From Limanda limanda (lineage: Eukaryota; Chordata; Actinopteri; Pleuronectiformes; Pleuronectidae): 64,000 nt of DNA. The translations under genes and the position numbers were made by a program. This document shows positions 59,510 through 64,000 of the stretch, one piece after another; position 1 is the first letter of the stretch, and every line of letters begins with the position of its first letter. A model generated the notes under the pieces. It saw nothing but the letters and a program-made list of their open reading frames with translations, made no database searches and was not told the origin of the DNA. The stretch lies in the NCBI RefSeq assembly GCF_963576545.1, contig NC_083646.1, positions 13,185,238-13,249,237 of the forward strand, read 5' to 3'.

Positions 59510-59595
59510 ATGTAATGTAACTAAGGCCAGGCCTCCCCCGAGTGTGTCTGCAGGCCTGAGAAGCCTGGAAAAGAGGGAAGAAAATTTATAGGGAT

Positions 59596-59935
59596 GTGAT
59601 CTTCTCCTCTCCTCTTCATCTCCTTTATCCATATGTTCTCCTCTCCTCTCTTTCCTTCTCTCGTCCCCTTTTCGTGTCATCCATTGCTATTCTGCTTTCC
59701 TCCTTCCTTTCTTCTCCTGTTCTCTCACCGTCTCTCGTTACCTCTCCTCTTACCTGTCGTCTCTTCTCATTTATTCCCCACTCTCCTCATTTCCGCTTCT
59801 CACTTCTCTTATTTTCTTCTTCACACAGTTTCCCCTCATTTCCACCACTTCTCTCTCCTTGCCTCTCCTCCGTTGTTTTCTCTTCTCTTTCGGTCTTTTT
59901 TCTTTCTTTTCCACAAACCTGTAGAAAAAGTGCTT
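59596..59935 (+). repeat. Polypyrimidine (C/T) block
   Basis: About 340 bases overwhelmingly C or T on the plus strand, with no single repeat unit. It accounts for the Ser/Leu/Phe/Pro-rich open frames here. Confidence 0.9.
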
Positions 59936-60142
59936 TGGTGGGTGTGGTGGTCTGTGAGTAGGCAAACTCTATTCACTGTGTCCCCTGTTAACACTGTGCT
60001 TGTGTGCGTGCGTTTGTGTGTGTCTGTGTGTGTGTGTGTGTTGGTGGTTAATTTCTCCTATCGCAAATAAAATCCTTCCTCCACATCAAACAGTGACGTC
60101 CCTTGACATTCAAATGTCCAGTAAGCCAACATCGGGGGAACA

Positions 60143-60143
<1 letters not shown>

Positions 60144-60194
<51 letters not shown>
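60144..60194. repeat. (TG)n microsatellite
   Basis: A TG run of about 50 bases, leading directly into copy 2 of the 65-bp repeat. Confidence 0.97.
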
Positions 60195-60195
<1 letters not shown>

Positions 60196-60256
60196 GCACA
60201 TCTGGCAAGGATTTTCAATAGCTTATTCCACTCTGGTCTTTTTCAGCTTGAACAAG
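60192..60256 (+). repeat. Dispersed 65-bp repeat, copy 2
   Basis: Matches 56041-56106 with a handful of substitutions (TGTTGCACATCTGGCAAGGA shared exactly). Confidence 0.9.
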
Positions 60257-60284
60257 TGATTTCTTTACAAGAGTCAGATACTCC

Positions 60285-60310
60285 TTCTCTCTCTCTCTAA
60301 CTCTCTCTAA

Positions 60311-60387
<77 letters not shown>

Positions 60388-60400
60388 ACACACACACACC
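60285..60400. repeat. (CT)n plus (CA)n microsatellite
   Basis: A CT run of about 85 bases with CTAA and CGCT interruptions, then short CA runs. Confidence 0.96.
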
Positions 60401-60531
60401 GTGGCACAACAGGCACTGGTCATGTTCCCAAGGTCCTGTTCTCAGAGCAGTCTGACTGGAGGCCTTTGTCTGAGCTCACTTTAAAAATAAAACTGGAGCA
60501 GGGTTACCACACACACAAACACACATACACA

Positions 60532-60535
60532 TGCA

Positions 60536-60581
<46 letters not shown>

Positions 60582-60669
60582 CTCTCACTCTTTGTGCATG
60601 AACTATGCTTGACCTGAGGTGGAAAAGAAGCCCACTGCCAACTCATGATGCTGTTTAAGTGAAGTTTGG

Positions 60670-60709
<40 letters not shown>

Positions 60710-60809
60710 ACATATATGCACTCCCATACTGTATTCACGTGTGTATTATTCCACTCAGGCTCCTCCTGACAGCATAATTATGGGCTTGTGTAACACCCAT
60801 GTGTATAGG

Positions 60810-60846
<37 letters not shown>

Positions 60847-60873
60847 ACACACACACACACACACACACACACA
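60532..60873. repeat. Cluster of CA/TG microsatellites
   Basis: CA at 60532-60578, TG at 60671-60706 and CA at 60812-60873, separated by about 100 bases each. The opposite orientations could pair as a hairpin. Confidence 0.95.
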
Positions 60874-63800
60874 CTTATGTATGTGTCTCGAACATGATCA
60901 CACCACCTGTCATTTTACTGCTGCGAACAGAAACACGATCCTCAACAAATTACAGGACCAGGATTAAACTCATCATACTCTTCCTAAGTCGAGGAGACTT
61001 TCTGTTCTTGTGGTGTTACTCACTGTACAAAACGCCCTGTACAGTACTGCAGGACAAGGACATGCATAAGGCCGGGGTTAATTTGCCATTGCAACGGCCC
61101 ATTTGGCCTCTTTGACCGAGGGGCCCCCTAAAGCTAATTATTTATTGTAATGATTTTTCATAGGTTTTGTGGATGTCTCTGTGTCGGATGGAGATGCGAC
61201 AGCCCAGAACTATAAAAGAGCACTGTGACACTGTCATGTGACACAGGTATGGTCACATGACACTGGACTTGGTATAGATGTTGTTGTCATTTAAAAGGTA
61301 AAGAAATAATAAATGCAATAAATGGTGGGATTTATTACTATAAATCCACATATGCTTCTGAATAATGTGTAGTTTTCTTTTACATTGAGCTCTACTTAGT
61401 CTAGTTTATTTTTTCATATTATTCTATGACATTGCTGGTATTGCTGTGCTGACCTCTAACCTTCTCACTTTGTATTGTATTATTGCAACTGTATTGCCCG
61501 TTACTATTTTTTACAAAAACTGCACATTTTCAAACGAGTAGGTCCAGCTAATATAAGTTGCCTGAACCTATTGTCATGAGTTGATAAATTGTAATTCAAT
61601 TAGTTCAAATGTTATGTATGTTTTTTCTGAAATTGGAAGTACGACAAACTAAAAACACATATTTAAGTCAATGAAAAAAAGCTGCCTATCTTTAACTCAA
61701 TGTTCAAAAGAGGACCTACTCCCCAAAGGCTTCAGTTCAGAAAGCGATAGCCTGCTGTTAAAATAAAATACATCTATTAGTTTGTTTTCTAAATGCGAAA
61801 AACAAGGCAGGATTCATGGTGTTTCTCAATCCTCAGCACAGAGAACAGAGTGCTGCATGGTGAGGATTAGAGATCCATATTAATGCTGATGGCGGTGGTA
61901 CAAAGAAATGTTGCTAAAGAACTTATTGAATAAATAAACATGCTTTAGATCCTTTAAAACTTAATAATGGAGGTTTTAAAAGCAGCTTTTCGTCCATCAA
62001 CACCAGGACACCTTCTGGCAAATTTCCACCCAAAGTACGTAAATTATCCTGAAAGCACCACAAGTTGTTCCATCTCCATCATGGATGCCCACACTGGGAT
62101 TCAAACCCTTCACTGTGCCGTATTTTACCAACCGAGAAACACAAGTACAAATAACTCATGACGCACTTCATTAGCTTTGTCGACTGACTGTAAGATCCCT
62201 TCACTTCTCTCTGAGCCTCTACTCCAAAAGCAAAAAAACTCTGCCACATACGAATCACTGCCACCCTGAAGATTTCAAGAGTGTGTGTTGCAGGAAAGCA
62301 CAGATGATACCCAACGAGAGCTCTCACAGTGGATTAGCAGAGCTTTGCCACAACAAGGCCCCAGAGTTCCACATCGATGCTAATGGAAGTGCTGAGGTAA
62401 AAGGAGAACCTATTAGTTAAACAGAACATTGACAGAAGAATCCTTTCAATTACTCACATGTTTTGTTTTCCAATTTTTAGCACATGCTCATGTTTATTTT
62501 TCAATGTTTTTAATAAATACATTGTCCTTTTTCAAAGTTTTATATCCCTTAAAAATGTTCTCTCTCATTAATTTAATACCAGGAGGAAATATCAACACAT
62601 AAATAGCTTTGTAAGCATTTACAAGGCTCTCCAGCTCCCTCCCGTTGACTTAAAAATATCCGTCCACTGGTTTCACAGTTACAGTATGCGTGACCACTGG
62701 CCTGTCGCCACATCACAAGGCGAGCCCTTCAAAACGCTGAGACACACAGCAAGAGGCCAAAGAACAACGAGGACATTCGGGGGGGAGACACCTGCGGAAT
62801 CAGGCGCCTCTACGTCACAGAGTGTGATGGAAACTGATCCACTAATATCAGCCATGTGCCTATTAGTAGCCTGCACAAATACACTGCTGTCTATTAATAC
62901 TGTAACCTGGCACACACATGCGCTGCTCTATAAACGCACCCTCACGCGGTGGCTGTCACACAAACCTGATCTGGTTTCAGCCACACAAACCTTCCCGGCA
63001 CCATGTTATACAAGTGAGCACACTGGCCCCTAGATTCACACTCACACCCACATACACGGGTTAGCCGTGGCTCTTAGTCGCGTCCCGTTCAGCAGACACA
63101 TGAAAGGACACCCTGGAGAGGGGTCCTTTTCACAGTAATGGTGCCCAGCAGCACTTAGCGCGGACCCACTGGCTCTCTCACTCTGTAGCGAAGGTGATGA
63201 GGGTTCTCAATTCCACAGCAGCCCACTCCTCTCTTCCCCGCCGAGTGGGGGGAAGAAGAGTCTTTCATGGACACAGCACTCCACCGGCTGCACACTCACA
63301 CACACTCCAGAGCACTCACCTGTCATCCACTGTGGAGTGCCAGATCTCCAATTTGAGTGAACGAGCAAGTGGGAATTGGCGATGAGTGTGAAATATTCAG
63401 AGGGTTCACACTCGGAACACAGAAAATCAGCTGCTACAACAGAGAGAGCACTCGGAGTGCTCAACATACACATAGAGATGGGTGACAAATAAACGGTCAA
63501 GAGCAACATAAAGTGTTAGTTTGTAAGGGTTAGGGTTATCACAATGATTCCTCCCATGCAGACCGACAACTGCGGAGAGCCAATGGCAAGACAAGGCTGC
63601 ACATCTTTATGCCTCAGAGAAAAAGCTAAAAAGGTCAAGGAGGCAAATCTTAGTCAAAGAAGTTTGAGGTAAGGGTTGGTTAGGTTTAAGATTGAAGTCA
63701 GATTGGGTTCTGGTTAGGTAATGAGGTCAATTTGGTTGAGGTTAGGGCTTAGGTTTCAATTAGTGTTAGGTTACAGTTAGGCATTAAAGTTGAGTGGTAC

Positions 63801-64000
63801 AAGTTTGGGTCCGGCCTTGTCCTTCGACTGGTCAGTTGAAGTGGGTCAGTCAATGGCTCTCCGGCCACATATCACCCACAAACCAAATCATTTCTAAGAT
63901 GCCCAAGATTGTAGATCCAGTTGTTTGGATTTTAATCTGACATTTATTCCTGTAATTGAAGTACAGTCTTAGCTCAGCTTTTAGATGAGAGGTTTTTGCC

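Larger units (their letters stand above)
53451..64000. other. Gene-free block right of the retrotransposon
   Basis: About 10.5 kb without a supportable exon. It is dominated by CA/TG and CT microsatellites at 55.2-56.0 and 59.4-60.9 kb, a polypyrimidine block and short repeat copies listed separately. Region 58140-58560 has the look of a degenerate dispersed fish repeat (CATTCTCCGGAGAATGTCC, GTTTTCTGGAGTGCGG) but I cannot class it. The 61.1-63.4 kb stretch shows nothing recognisable. Confidence 0.6.

Noticed and set aside
62080..62160. tRNA-like B-box (minus strand GGTTTGAATCC)
   Set aside because: No matching A-box or cloverleaf could be drawn; perhaps an old tRNA-derived SINE scrap.

Overview
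This is nuclear genomic DNA from a teleost fish, probably a percomorph. The evidence is multi-exon vertebrate genes with GT-AG introns, very abundant (CA)n and (CT)n microsatellites, and several short interspersed repeats that I recognise as typical of fish genomes. No species can be named from the sequence alone. Layout: (1) 1-8.7 kb, minus strand: the first 11 coding exons of TMEM245, a multi-pass membrane protein; the remainder lies beyond the left edge. Its first intron holds a large 14-bp-unit minisatellite that abuts the exon 1 splice donor. (2) 8.8-10.0 kb: a TTAA-flanked foldback DNA element. (3) 11.3-13.7 kb, minus strand: complete FRRS1L (5 exons, 281 aa). (4) 14-25.6 kb: gene-free intergenic DNA with microsatellites, LINE-like tails and possible conserved non-coding stretches. 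(5) 25.6-27.0 kb, plus strand: a small 4-exon LRAT/PLAAT-like gene in which two of the three catalytic residues are replaced. (6) 27.9-32.1 kb, minus strand: complete ALG2 (419 aa). It is head-to-head with SEC61B (plus strand, 32.6-36.0 kb, 97 aa) across a shared promoter region. ALG2 makes the lipid-linked oligosaccharide on the ER and SEC61B is a subunit of the ER translocon, so the pair links two ER processes. (7) 36-48.1 kb: gene-free DNA with many repeats, including a TTAA-flanked nonautonomous DNA element at 45.3-46.1 kb. (8) 48.1-53.4 kb, minus strand: a full-length, apparently intact LTR retrotransposon. It has 539-bp LTRs that look identical, a tRNA-Ala primer binding site, a polypurine tract and one uninterrupted 1393-codon Gag-Pol frame. 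Its pol order is protease-integrase-RT-RNase H, with integrase before RT. That order defines Gmr1-like Ty3/gypsy elements, the lineage whose capsid is thought to be the source of the vertebrate SCAN domain. This is the most striking object in the window. (9) 53.4-64 kb: gene-free, microsatellite-rich DNA with a polypyrimidine block. Exon borders were placed by eye from splice consensus and reading-frame continuity. Repeat family names are from recognition, not a database search.
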